Source: G001797105 sp964528155
GTDB taxonomy: Bacteria > Chloroflexota > Anaerolineae > Anaerolineales > E44-bin32
Reading direction: 5' to 3'
NCBI GenBank assembly: GCA_964528155.1
Contig: CAZGRL010000016.1
Span: forward strand, 1 to 59,114
Length of the DNA stretch: 59,114 bases
In this document: piece after piece, positions 8,215 through 16,757 of the stretch
Numbering within the stretch: the first letter of the stretch is position 1
Layout: every line of letters begins with the position of its first letter
Notes under the pieces: model-generated
Databases searched by the model: none
Told to the model about the DNA's origin: nothing
Seen by the model: the letters and a program-made list of their open reading frames with translations, nothing else
Program-made: the position numbers and the translations under genes

Positions 8215-8243
8215 TTGTAGGGGTCATGCCGCTGACGTATAAT
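8215..8243 (+). promoter_or_regulatory. Sigma-70-type promoter of the tsaE operon
   Basis: TTGTAG (8215-8220) and a perfect TATAAT (8238-8243) are separated by 17 bases. The tsaE ATG is only 13 bases after the -10 box, so the mRNA would have a leader of roughly 5-8 bases and no ribosome binding site. Confidence 0.7.
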
Positions 8244-8256
8244 CCGCCGCGGCAAA

Positions 8257-8754
8257 ATGCCCATCCTCGACGAGCGTAGCCTGGAGTTCTTGAGTCACAG
8301 CCCTGAGCAGACCCAACGCCTTGGCGTGCGCCTGGGTGAGCTGGTGAAGCCAGGAGACCTGGTCTGCCTTGCAGGCGATCTTGGGTCGGGCAAGACGACG
8401 CTTGCGCAGGGTATCGCCCGCGGTTGGGGTGCGCTCGATCCCGTCACCAGTCCCACCTTCGTTTTGATCAGCGAGTACCGCCGCGCCGATTCTGCCAGGC
8501 TCTACCATTTCGACGCGTTCCGGCTGAACGATGCTTCCGAAGCCACCGAACTTGGCCTGGAAGACATACTCGCTGGTGACGGACCGCTGATCATCGAATG
8601 GCCCGAGAGGGTGCTCGAGCTTCTCCCCGGAGAGCGCATGTGGGTCAGTCTGCGCTGGGTCGATGACAGCCGTCGAGGGCTACGCGTGGAGGCCTGGGGT
8701 CATCGATATGAAAGACTCCTGCGTCAATTCCGAAAAGCGACGTTTGGGAGTTGA
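8257..8754 (+). CDS. tsaE: tRNA t6A threonylcarbamoylation ATPase TsaE
   Basis: The 165-residue protein has the TsaE P-loop GDLGSGKTT (40-48), then TSPTFVLISEY and LYHFDAFRL, all typical of the family. TsaE works with TsaB and TsaD to transfer threonylcarbamoyl to A37 of ANN-decoding tRNAs. Its ATPase activity resets the complex. The gene heads an operon with tsaB and rimI, a widespread arrangement. No ribosome binding site precedes the ATG, matching the nearly leaderless promoter. TsaD is not in the window. Confidence 0.95.
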   Translation: MPILDERSLEFLSHSPEQTQRLGVRLGELVKPGDLVCLAGDLGSGKTTLAQGIARGWGALDPVTSPTFVLISEYRRADSARLYHFDAFRLNDASEATELGLEDILAGDGPLIIEWPERVLELLPGERMWVSLRWVDDSRRGLRVEAWGHRYERLLRQFRKATFGS

Positions 8755-8756
8755 TT

Positions 8757-9422
8757 GTGCTGCTGGCGATTGACACGGCGACGCGGATGACCGGTCTGGC
8801 ATTGTATGATGGTGCCTCCATCCTGGCGGAACATATATGGCGCGGAGGCGGGCACCACACGACACAACTGGCTCCTGAGATCGGTCTCATGCTCCGTCGG
8901 CTGGGTATTGACGCCTCGGCGTTGACGGGAGTTGCCGTGGCTTCGGGCCCGGGGTCATACACCGGGCTTCGCATTGGGATGGCTCTGGCGAAAGGCCTGG
9001 CGCTTGCGCAGGAGATACCTCTGATCGGCGTCCCGACGCTCGATATCCTCGTCGGAGGGCAGACGGTGGATGGCGGCGATCTCCTGGCGGTGATCGAGGC
9101 CGGCCGCAGCCGCCTTGCGGGTGTGTGGTACAACAAGACGAAACGCGGCTGGGAAGCTGTGTCTGAGCCGAAGGCCATGACGACCGAAGATGTGCTGGAA
9201 GAGATCAAGGGGCCGACGACTGTCTGCGGCGAAATGAGTGTGGAAGAAAGGCGCGTGCTCAAATCCGATCGGCGGGTGACCCTTGCGCCTGCATCGCGTT
9301 GCGTCCGCAGGCCAGGGATCTTGGCTGAGATGGCCTGGGATCGCCTCGGCGCGGAGGACGAGCCGGACGTCGCCACCCTTGCGCCGACCTACCTGGCGGC
9401 GCCGGCAGGATCAGGCCCATGA
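8757..9422 (+). CDS. tsaB: tRNA t6A biosynthesis scaffold protein TsaB
   Basis: The 221-residue product has the ASKHA-type N-terminus (LLAIDTATRMTGLALYDG) and the conserved VASGPGSYTGLRIG loop of TsaB. TsaB pairs with TsaD, lacks catalysis itself, and is needed for t6A formation. GTG 8757 is preferred because GGGAG at 8746-8750 lies 6 bases upstream; a TTG at 8751 that overlaps the tsaE stop is the alternative. The 3' end overlaps rimI by 4 bases. Confidence 0.93.
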   Translation: MLLAIDTATRMTGLALYDGASILAEHIWRGGGHHTTQLAPEIGLMLRRLGIDASALTGVAVASGPGSYTGLRIGMALAKGLALAQEIPLIGVPTLDILVGGQTVDGGDLLAVIEAGRSRLAGVWYNKTKRGWEAVSEPKAMTTEDVLEEIKGPTTVCGEMSVEERRVLKSDRRVTLAPASRCVRRPGILAEMAWDRLGAEDEPDVATLAPTYLAAPAGSGP

Positions 9423-9925
9423 TCCAGCGTCAGTTGGAGGTTGCCGTGCGGTTGATGGAATTGGATGATCTGACGCACGTGCTAGAGATCGATCGTCTGT
9501 CATTCCCGGTGCCCTGGCCGGAGCGCAGTTATCGCTACGAGCTGACGGAAAACCCTGCTTCGAACATGCTGGTTGCCGAGAGCAACGGGCCGGTCAACAG
9601 GGTCGTCGGTTTCATCGGCTGTTGGCTGATCGCCGATGAGGTCCACATCAGCACGCTGGCGGTTCATCCCACCTTCCGGGGCCATGGGATCGGGAGGACA
9701 TTGCTCGAAGCGACCCTGGATCAGTCTGTCCGCCGCGGTGCCGATATCGCCACCCTCGAGGTTCGCGTGTCCAACACCACCGCCATCAATCTGTATCGCA
9801 AGATGGGCTTTGAGGCCGTAGGTCGGAGGCCGGGCTACTATCGTGACAACGGTGAGGATGCACTGCTCATGACGGTCAGTGGGCTGCATGGACGGGGCTG
9901 GGGGGCCGATGGAGGTGAAGGGTGA
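9419..9925 (+). CDS. rimI: Ribosomal-protein-alanine N-acetyltransferase RimI
   Basis: This 168-residue GNAT protein contains the acetyl-CoA loop VHPTFRGHGIGRTLL (RGHGIG) and the strand LEVRVSNTTAINLYRKMGF that marks RimI. In characterised bacteria RimI acetylates the N-terminus of ribosomal protein S18. The start ATG overlaps the tsaB stop (ATGA) and the end overlaps the next gene, so the four genes are translated as a coupled set. The substrate is assumed from the family and the tsaB neighbourhood. Confidence 0.9.
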   Translation: MIQRQLEVAVRLMELDDLTHVLEIDRLSFPVPWPERSYRYELTENPASNMLVAESNGPVNRVVGFIGCWLIADEVHISTLAVHPTFRGHGIGRTLLEATLDQSVRRGADIATLEVRVSNTTAINLYRKMGFEAVGRRPGYYRDNGEDALLMTVSGLHGRGWGADGGEG

Positions 9926-10539
9926 AGCCGGAAGAGGAATTGCGGGAGGTCGATGACCAAGTCCGCGCGTGTACCGACTGCAAGCTCCACCTCAGCCGAA
10001 AGAACGCCGTGCCGGGCGAGGGTCCCGCGGGGGCGGCATTGATGTTCATTGGAGAAGGCCCTGGGTTCCACGAGAATGAGCAGGGCCGGCCTTTCGTCGG
10101 CGCTGCCGGCCACTTCCTGGAAGAACTACTGGCGAGCATCAACCTTACGCGTGAGCAGGTGTACATCACCAACATTGTGAAATGCCGACCGCCAGGCAAT
10201 CGCGACCCACAGATGCCTGAGATCACGGCGTGCTCCAAGTACCTTGAGCGACAGATCGAAGCGATCAGTCCGAGGGTGATTGTGACTCTCGGGCGGTTTT
10301 CGATGGCGCGCTTCATGCCCGAGGCCCGGATCAGCGCGGTCCATGGACGGGCGCGCACCATCAATGGGAGGGTCATCGTCCCGATGTATCACCCGGCTGC
10401 AGCACTGCATCAGCCTGCCTTGCGCCGGGTTGTCGAAGAGGATTTTTCCCGTCTGCCGGAGATGATCGAGCACGCCCGCGAGAGTACACCCTCGGCGGAC
10501 GAGTCGTCGTCTCAGGCTCAACAGCTCAGCCTGTTCTGA
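9922..10539 (+). CDS. Type 4 (iron-sulfur) uracil-DNA glycosylase
   Basis: The 205-residue enzyme carries the four cysteines that bind the 4Fe-4S cluster of family 4 UDGs: Cys17, Cys20, Cys88 and Cys104. It also has the catalytic loop GEGPG (44-48) and the second loop MYHPAAAL. It removes uracil from deaminated DNA as the first step of base excision repair. The GTG start at 9922 overlaps the rimI stop by 4 bases. The C-terminal 20 residues are Ser/Gln-rich and probably disordered. This is the last gene of the housekeeping operon; the next gene starts 27 bases later and changes function to sugar metabolism. Confidence 0.95.
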   Translation: MKPEEELREVDDQVRACTDCKLHLSRKNAVPGEGPAGAALMFIGEGPGFHENEQGRPFVGAAGHFLEELLASINLTREQVYITNIVKCRPPGNRDPQMPEITACSKYLERQIEAISPRVIVTLGRFSMARFMPEARISAVHGRARTINGRVIVPMYHPAAALHQPALRRVVEEDFSRLPEMIEHARESTPSADESSSQAQQLSLF

Positions 10540-10566
10540 TCCACGCTCCAGGAGTCTCCGATTTCC

Positions 10567-11904
10567 ATGACAGCACAAACGAGTTCATTGCCGACGGCCG
10601 CCCAGGGCTTGTTGGAACGGTTTGCCAACCGCCAGGCAGAAGTCGGGGTTATCGGTCTCGGCTACGTCGGCCTGCCGCTGGCGGTGGTCTTCGCCGAGGC
10701 CGGATTCAACGTCGTAGGTGTGGATCTCGCCCACGACAGAGTCGACATGTTGCAGCACGGCCAGAGCCCGATCGAGGATATCCCAGATGACCGGATCCAA
10801 CCCCTGGTCGATTCGGGAAGACTAAGGGTCGATGAAGGCTATCAAGCTCTGTCGGCCGTCGACAGCGTCAGTATCTGCGTTCCCACTCCACTTCGAAAGA
10901 CCGGGGATCCGGATCTATCCTTCATCGTCTCTGCGGTGAAAGCGCTGCGGCCGGTTCTGCATCGCGAGATGGTCATCGTGCTCGAATCGACGACCTATCC
11001 AGGAACGACGCGTGAGGTGGTCCAGCCGGAATTGGAGGAGAGCGGGTTGGTCGTCGGCCAGGATATCTTCCTGGCGTTTTCACCAGAGCGTGTGGATCCG
11101 GGTCGGACAGACTGGACGACGGAGAACACACCCAAAGTCATCGGCGGAATTACGCCGGCCTGCACCGAGGTCGCTGCCAGTCTCTACAGCGAAGCTGTGA
11201 ATACCGTCGTGAGGGTGTCTTCGGCCGAGGTGGCGGAGATGACCAAGCTGCTCGAAAACACTTTCCGGGCGGTCAACATCGGGTTGGTCAACGAAATGGC
11301 CTTGATGTGTGAGCGTCTGCAGATAAACGTGTGGGAGGTCATCGAGGCGGCATCGTCGAAGCCCTTCGGTTTCATGCAATTCAAGCCCGGCCCCGGGCTG
11401 GGCGGGCACTGTATCCCGATCGACCCCCTCTATCTGTCCTGGAAACTCAAAAGTTTGAAATACAACGCCCGCTTCATCGAGCTGGCCAGCGAGATCAACA
11501 CCAACATGCCGCGCTACGTCGTGGGCAGGATCCAGGACGCGCTTAACGATCAGGGGAAATCCATTCACGGGGCCAAGATGCTGGTGCTCGGCGTGTCGTA
11601 CAAACCGGATGTGGCCGACACGCGAGAATCGCCGGCGCTGGACATCATCGGACTGTTGAGGGACAAGGGCGCTGAAGTCACATACTACGACCCCTACGTC
11701 CCAGCCCTCGAAGACGAGGCATGGGCGCTGACGTCGGTCCCCGATCTGATGGCCGCCGTCCGCCAGTCGGACTGCGTGGTGATCGTCGCCGATCATGCCG
11801 TGACGGACTATGCCCGGGTGGCTGACGAGGCCAAACTTGTCTTCGACACACGCAACGCGACCGGCGCCGCCGGCATTCGTCGGGCGAACGTGGTCGTGCT
11901 CTGA
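10567..11904 (+). CDS. UDP-N-acetylhexosamine 6-dehydrogenase (WbpA/TviB type)
   Basis: The 445-residue protein has the Rossmann NAD motif VIGLGYVGLP (28-37). Its catalytic region is KPGPGLGGHCIPIDP, with the nucleophile Cys282, and a C-terminal UDP-binding domain follows. The GPGLGGHCIPIDPLYL form is typical of enzymes that oxidise UDP-GlcNAc or UDP-ManNAc rather than UDP-glucose. The reaction is a two-step NAD-dependent oxidation to the uronic acid. The following epimerase overlaps its stop by one base, so UDP-GalNAcA (TviB/TviC or WbpA/WbpP style) is a reasonable product guess. CAGGAG lies 13-18 bases before the ATG. Confidence 0.9.
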   Translation: MTAQTSSLPTAAQGLLERFANRQAEVGVIGLGYVGLPLAVVFAEAGFNVVGVDLAHDRVDMLQHGQSPIEDIPDDRIQPLVDSGRLRVDEGYQALSAVDSVSICVPTPLRKTGDPDLSFIVSAVKALRPVLHREMVIVLESTTYPGTTREVVQPELEESGLVVGQDIFLAFSPERVDPGRTDWTTENTPKVIGGITPACTEVAASLYSEAVNTVVRVSSAEVAEMTKLLENTFRAVNIGLVNEMALMCERLQINVWEVIEAASSKPFGFMQFKPGPGLGGHCIPIDPLYLSWKLKSLKYNARFIELASEINTNMPRYVVGRIQDALNDQGKSIHGAKMLVLGVSYKPDVADTRESPALDIIGLLRDKGAEVTYYDPYVPALEDEAWALTSVPDLMAAVRQSDCVVIVADHAVTDYARVADEAKLVFDTRNATGAAGIRRANVVVL

Positions 11905-12881
11905 TGGCCTCCTACCTCGTCACCGGCGCCGCCGGCTTCATCGGCGCCCGCGTAGCCGAGATGCTGATCGACGCGGGACACACGGTCCTGGGGATCGACA
12001 ATCTCAACGAAGCCTACGACCGGAGGCTCAAGGACTGGCGGTTGACACGCCTCAAGGCACAGAGCGGGTTCGAGTTCTGCCTGGCCGACATACGCGAAAT
12101 GCAGGCGCTAAGAGAGGCCGTCTCCGATCGTGAGCTCGACGGGGTGATCAACCTGGCCGCCAGAGCCGGTGTCCGTCCGAGCGTCAGCAATCCCTGGATA
12201 TATACGCAGACCAATGTCGGCGGGGCGCTGAACGTCCTCGAACTGTGCCGGCAACTCGGTGTTCCAAAGCTTGTTCAGGCATCGACCTCGAGCGTCTACG
12301 GAGGCAACAATACACGTCCGTTTCGCGAGGATGCCGACGTCACCCGGCCTCTGTCTCCCTACGCTGCGACCAAAGCCGCGGCAGAACTTCTGGCGCATAC
12401 GTATCACAACCTGCACGGCCTGGATGTCACGGTCCTGCGTTTCTTCACCGTTTACGGACCGGCCGGGCGTCCGGACATGAGCGTCTTCCGCTTCATCCAA
12501 TGGATCGAGGAAGAGCGGCCGTTGATCCTGTATGGAGACGGGGATCAGGAACGCGACTACACCTTCATCGACGACATCGCTCGTGGAACGGTCGCCGCCC
12601 TGCGGCCTGTGGGGTATGAGATTGTCAACCTGGGCGGTGACGAACCGGTGTCCATTCGGCAATTGATCGCACAGCTCGAGGAGTTGACCGGGAAGACGGC
12701 CCACATCGACCGGAGGCCCGACGCACCCGGCGACGTTCGGGCGACCTGGGCGGACATCGACAAGGCGCGCTCGTTGCTGGGCTGGGAGCCGCACGTCGCG
12801 CGCCAGGATGGGCTGGCTGAGTGCGTTGCGTGGTACCGGGCCGAGCGGGCCTGGGCGGCCTCGGTCGATACGTCGGACTGA
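11904..12881 (+). CDS. NAD-dependent nucleotide-sugar epimerase (uronate 4-epimerase-like)
   Basis: This 325-residue extended SDR protein has the NAD motif TGAAGFIG (7-14), the catalytic Ser in QASTSSVYG and the YxxxK motif YAATK. The tract RAGVRPSV and the FTVYGP region resemble UDP-glucuronate and UDP-GlcNAcA 4-epimerases. It probably epimerises the product of the dehydrogenase just upstream, with which it overlaps by one base. Decarboxylase activity (UXS type) is less likely because the epimerase-type RAGVRPS tract is present. The precise sugar is inferred. Confidence 0.85.
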   Translation: MASYLVTGAAGFIGARVAEMLIDAGHTVLGIDNLNEAYDRRLKDWRLTRLKAQSGFEFCLADIREMQALREAVSDRELDGVINLAARAGVRPSVSNPWIYTQTNVGGALNVLELCRQLGVPKLVQASTSSVYGGNNTRPFREDADVTRPLSPYAATKAAAELLAHTYHNLHGLDVTVLRFFTVYGPAGRPDMSVFRFIQWIEEERPLILYGDGDQERDYTFIDDIARGTVAALRPVGYEIVNLGGDEPVSIRQLIAQLEELTGKTAHIDRRPDAPGDVRATWADIDKARSLLGWEPHVARQDGLAECVAWYRAERAWAASVDTSD

Positions 12882-12887
12882 GGCCAT

Positions 12888-14261
12888 ATGGCCGAACTCC
12901 CAGACTTCCTCAACCGCGGCATCCTGAAGCGGCTGCTGCAAAACCCTCTGACACAACGTGTGCTCCGCAACTCCGGTTACATGCTAAGCGGGAATACCGC
13001 TTCGGCCGCGCTGGGGATGGTGCAGAGTATTCTGGCTGCTCGGCTCCTCGGCGTTGAGGCATTCGGTCTGCTCGGCGTGATCACCGTCTTCGCCAGTGTG
13101 ATCAATCAATTGACCTCGTTCCGAATGGGCGAATGGGTGATCAACTTCGTCGGTGAGTTCAGCGCAGAAGGTCAGCCCAGACATGCCGCCGCCGCTTTCA
13201 AAGCCGGGGCGCTCGCCGAAATGACGAGCTCGATCCTGGCATACGTGCTCATCGTCTTGCTCGCCCCGCTGGGAGCCCGGTTTCTCGCGCACGATGCGAC
13301 GACCGCCTGGCTGTTCCCGCTCTATGGCCTGATGGTCCTGGCCAACCTGATCGCCGAGAGCTCAGGCGGATTGCTGCAGTACTTCGATCGATACCGCGCG
13401 CTGGCGACCATCACCGTCGCCCAAAGTGCGCTGACGCTGGTGATGATCGTCGCCGCATTCATCGAGCGGGGCGGGTTGGTGGCGATCGTGCTGGCGTACC
13501 TCGGAGGCAAGATATTCTGGGCCGTGGCGGTGACTCTGACAGCGATTGTCGAGGCCGGTCGTCAGTGGGGAGGCGGCTGGTGGCTGGCGCCGCTGAGTCT
13601 GCTTCGTCAACGCTCGCGGGGAATGCTTCGTTTCGGGATCAGCACTAATCTGACGGGGACGCTGACACTCGTGACGCGCGACAGCGAACTCCTGTGGCTG
13701 GGCGCATTGAGCAGCCCGCTTCAGGTGGGGTACTACAAGGTCGCCCGGGCGATCATCAATGTGCTCCTGATCCCCGTGCAGCCGTTGATCAGCACGACCT
13801 ATCGGGAAGTCGCCCGCGAGATCGCCGCGCGACAGTGGGCCAACGTCCGCTACCTCTTGCGCAGCGGAAGCATGATCTCTGGAGTGTATTCCCTTGCGGC
13901 CGCATTCGGCCTGGGCGTCCTGGGGCCCTACGTCGTGCGGCTGTACGGAGCGGAGTTCATGCCCTATGCCTACGACAGCCTTCTGATCCTGCTGCTCGGC
14001 GTCACGGTCGTGAACACCCTGTACTGGAACCGCCTCATCCTGCTGCCCCTCGGCATGCCAGAGTACCCAACGAAGGTCACTCTTGTGGCCGCAGTGGGCA
14101 AGATCGCCCTTATGTTTGTGCTTGTCCCTTCATTGGGTGCACTGGGTATGGCGATCTCCCTCAGTGCGTTTTTCTTGGGGACGGGGAGCGTCCTCGCCTG
14201 GAAGACTATCCGTAGAATTCAGGCCTCGGCAGAGGCGTCGACGATCACCGCCATGAGTTAG
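12888..14261 (+). CDS. Polysaccharide flippase (Wzx/MATE-like MVF superfamily)
   Basis: A 457-residue integral membrane protein with roughly 12-14 hydrophobic segments. It starts with a soluble N-terminus, then SGYMLSGNTASAALGM-like helix 1 and the AARLLGVEAFGLLGV region characteristic of PST/Wzx exporters. Such proteins move undecaprenyl-diphosphate oligosaccharides across the membrane. It lies 6 bases after the epimerase and 5 bases before a GT4 gene, fitting a Wzx role in a repeat-unit pathway. The transported unit cannot be told from sequence. Confidence 0.85.
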   Translation: MAELPDFLNRGILKRLLQNPLTQRVLRNSGYMLSGNTASAALGMVQSILAARLLGVEAFGLLGVITVFASVINQLTSFRMGEWVINFVGEFSAEGQPRHAAAAFKAGALAEMTSSILAYVLIVLLAPLGARFLAHDATTAWLFPLYGLMVLANLIAESSGGLLQYFDRYRALATITVAQSALTLVMIVAAFIERGGLVAIVLAYLGGKIFWAVAVTLTAIVEAGRQWGGGWWLAPLSLLRQRSRGMLRFGISTNLTGTLTLVTRDSELLWLGALSSPLQVGYYKVARAIINVLLIPVQPLISTTYREVAREIAARQWANVRYLLRSGSMISGVYSLAAAFGLGVLGPYVVRLYGAEFMPYAYDSLLILLLGVTVVNTLYWNRLILLPLGMPEYPTKVTLVAAVGKIALMFVLVPSLGALGMAISLSAFFLGTGSVLAWKTIRRIQASAEASTITAMS

Positions 14262-14266
14262 GCACC

Positions 14267-15415
14267 GTGCGAATCGCGTGCATCGCTACGTCGAGAGTCC
14301 CTTCGCGGACGGCGAATTCCATCCAGGTGATGAAGGTCTGTCAGGCGTTGGCCGAGCTCGGACATGTTGTCAGCCTCTGGCTGCCGCGCGATGGAAGAGA
14401 AACAGGGTGGGACGCGCTACGTGAGCTATACGGAATCCGAAGCACATTTCCCATTCGCCGCGTCCGGGCGATTGCCGGGCTGGGGCGCTATGATTTCTGT
14501 CTACAGGCGGTTCGTCAAGCGAGAAGGTGGTCCGCCGAGCTTCTGTATTTGTGGCCGATACAGGCGGCTGCCATTGCCGGATGGATGCGCCTGCCGAGCG
14601 TCCTCGAAGTCCACGATCGACCGCGCGGTCGGCTCGGATCGCGGCTTTTTGGAGGCTACCTGAAGAGTCGAGCCCCCCACCGGATCCTCCCTATCAGCCG
14701 AGCGCTGGAACGCCGGTTGTCGCAAGAATATGCCACGCCTCTTGCGCCGCCGATGTGCGTGATCGCGCCGGATGGAATCGATCTCGAGCGCTATGCGGGA
14801 TTGCCGGACGCGCCGGAAGCGCGTCGTCGACTGGATCTACCAAATCGTGTGACGGCCGTCTACACCGGCCACTTGTACGCCGGTCGCGGCGTGGATCTGA
14901 TTCTCGATCTGGCCGGGCGTGATGAATCGATGAATTTCATCCTCGCCGGGGGCGAGCCGGAGGCGGTGGAACACTGGCGAGAGAAGGCCGGCGCACTGCA
15001 GAACGTGCGCTTTCTTGGGTTCGTTCCCAATGCAGACCTGCCGCTCGTCCAGGCGGCCGGCGATTTTCTGCTCATGCCCTATGCCCGGGAGATCGCCGTA
15101 AGCGGCGGCGGTGACACCTCGGCATACGCCAGCCCGATGAAGATGTTCGAGTACATGGCGGCGGGAAGAGTGATTCTGTCTTCGGATATTCCAGTCTTGC
15201 GCGAGGTGCTGAACGAGGAGAACGCGGTCCTACTCCCCCCTGAAGATCCGTTGGCCTGGCACACAGCGTTGGATGAGGTGAAGCGAAATCCGGGACGCGC
15301 TGCCCGCCTGGCCGATCGAGCCAGAGAAGACGCGCATCGGTTCACCTGGGTCGAGCGTGCGCGTCGCTCATTGGACGGGCTAACAGTCGGGGATGAAGCT
15401 CATGACGGACGCTAG
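14267..15415 (+). CDS. Glycosyltransferase family 4
   Basis: The 382-residue GT-B protein begins with the N-terminal Rossmann strand MRIACIATSRVPSRTANSIQ. It has the donor-binding C-terminal domain with YTGHLYAGRGVDLILD and the FEYMAAGRVILSSDIPVLREV helix typical of GT4. It would transfer a sugar from a nucleotide donor in the cytoplasm, probably onto a lipid-linked intermediate for the flippase upstream. The GTG start at 14267 lies 5 bases after the flippase stop. Donor and linkage are unknown. The 3' end overlaps the next gene by 14 bases. Confidence 0.88.
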   Translation: MRIACIATSRVPSRTANSIQVMKVCQALAELGHVVSLWLPRDGRETGWDALRELYGIRSTFPIRRVRAIAGLGRYDFCLQAVRQARRWSAELLYLWPIQAAAIAGWMRLPSVLEVHDRPRGRLGSRLFGGYLKSRAPHRILPISRALERRLSQEYATPLAPPMCVIAPDGIDLERYAGLPDAPEARRRLDLPNRVTAVYTGHLYAGRGVDLILDLAGRDESMNFILAGGEPEAVEHWREKAGALQNVRFLGFVPNADLPLVQAAGDFLLMPYAREIAVSGGGDTSAYASPMKMFEYMAAGRVILSSDIPVLREVLNEENAVLLPPEDPLAWHTALDEVKRNPGRAARLADRAREDAHRFTWVERARRSLDGLTVGDEAHDGR

Positions 15416-16757
15416 AACCGATCAGAGCATTGTGGTGCGTGGCCCGCTGGGGCGATGGGCGATCGTTGTCGCGCTCGTCGGCGCCGTGGAGCGCCTTCTG
15501 CTCTGGGTGTATTACGAACCGATCGCCTACGGGGATACGCCGTCGTACCTTCGTCTGGCGGGTCAACTCAGCGGGCTGAGCTTGCGGGGATATGACGGGA
15601 CGCGCACGCCGGCCTATCCAGCCCTCATGGCCATCCTCGGCGGCGATCCCCGACGGATCATGCTGGCCCAGATGATCCTGGGCTGGTTGATCTCGCTCCT
15701 TCTCCTGTGGATCGCGTGGCGCCTGACGCGAAATGCCTCGCTTGCAGGCGGCGTCGCCCTGGCGTATGACTTGCTGCTCCCATTGACACTCTTCGAGGCA
15801 AACCTGATCGCAGAAGCATGTACCACGTTTTGGATTATCGCCTCCCTAGCGTTGCTGTTCCTGCTAAGCCGCAATCCGACCGGCATTGGTTCGCTCGCCG
15901 CTTGTTTCTGTCTTGGCGTTGCCGCGAGCATGGCCGGGCTGACCCGTCCGTTGTTCTACATCTTGTCGGTCTGGTTGCTGCCGTTCGTGTGGTTGGCAGG
16001 AAATGGCTCGGTCCGACAGCGTCTGGCCAGGGCGGCGCTATACTCCGTCGGACCTGTCATCCTGCTGGGTGGCTGGCTGCTCTTCATTTACCGTTCGTAT
16101 GAAATGCTTTCCCCGACCACTTTGGGCGGATATCAGCTCGTGCAACACACAGGGGCGTTTTTCGAGTACCTGCCGGATGAATGGGCCGACATCCGCGACA
16201 CTTACTTGAAGTATCGCGACGCCAAGATTGCCGAGACCGGTGTCCAGACCAACGCCATCTGGGATGCGATTCCGGAAATGACTCAAGTCAGCGGGCTGAG
16301 CTTCTATGGTCTCTCCAGCGAGTTGACGCGACTTTCATTCCAGCTCATTCGTCAACATCCTGCTCTCTACTTCAAGGGCGTCGTACAGGGCTGGATCTGG
16401 TTCTGGAAAGCGCCGGCATATTGGAGGCCCGAAGTGTTTCCTGCTGCCGCCCGTCCGGTGTTGCAGGGTTGGGCCGTAGTCAGTCGCGCCGTCGAAGTAC
16501 TGGCGAACGCCGGCTTCCTCATGATCAGCGCGGGGTTGGTTGTATCAGGCAGGCTCAGACGACGGATCACGATAACGATGGAGGCGGCGGCTGTTGGAGG
16601 AATCGTCTGGTTGACCTCGGTCGTCCAGACGCTGGCCGACCATGGTGACAATCCCAGATTCCTCGTCCCGTTGCAGATGGTGGTAATCGTGTTCGTCGTT
16701 TGGGCGGTCTGGACCTGGAAGCAATCCTCACCGGGCATGAGAGTCGAAGAACTATGA
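15402..16757 (+). CDS. GT-C family membrane glycosyltransferase
   Basis: The 451-residue protein has about ten transmembrane segments. The first extracytoplasmic loop carries the GT39-like YYEPIAYGDTPSYLRLAG motif with the acidic residue expected of the catalytic base. It would use a polyprenyl-phosphate sugar on the outer face of the membrane. An ATG at 15402 is chosen because GGGG lies about 9 bases upstream; ATG 15393 is an alternative. It overlaps the preceding GT4 gene and its stop overlaps the next membrane gene (ATGA), so the three are coupled. The acceptor is not known. Confidence 0.75.
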   Translation: MTDARTDQSIVVRGPLGRWAIVVALVGAVERLLLWVYYEPIAYGDTPSYLRLAGQLSGLSLRGYDGTRTPAYPALMAILGGDPRRIMLAQMILGWLISLLLLWIAWRLTRNASLAGGVALAYDLLLPLTLFEANLIAEACTTFWIIASLALLFLLSRNPTGIGSLAACFCLGVAASMAGLTRPLFYILSVWLLPFVWLAGNGSVRQRLARAALYSVGPVILLGGWLLFIYRSYEMLSPTTLGGYQLVQHTGAFFEYLPDEWADIRDTYLKYRDAKIAETGVQTNAIWDAIPEMTQVSGLSFYGLSSELTRLSFQLIRQHPALYFKGVVQGWIWFWKAPAYWRPEVFPAAARPVLQGWAVVSRAVEVLANAGFLMISAGLVVSGRLRRRITITMEAAAVGGIVWLTSVVQTLADHGDNPRFLVPLQMVVIVFVVWAVWTWKQSSPGMRVEEL

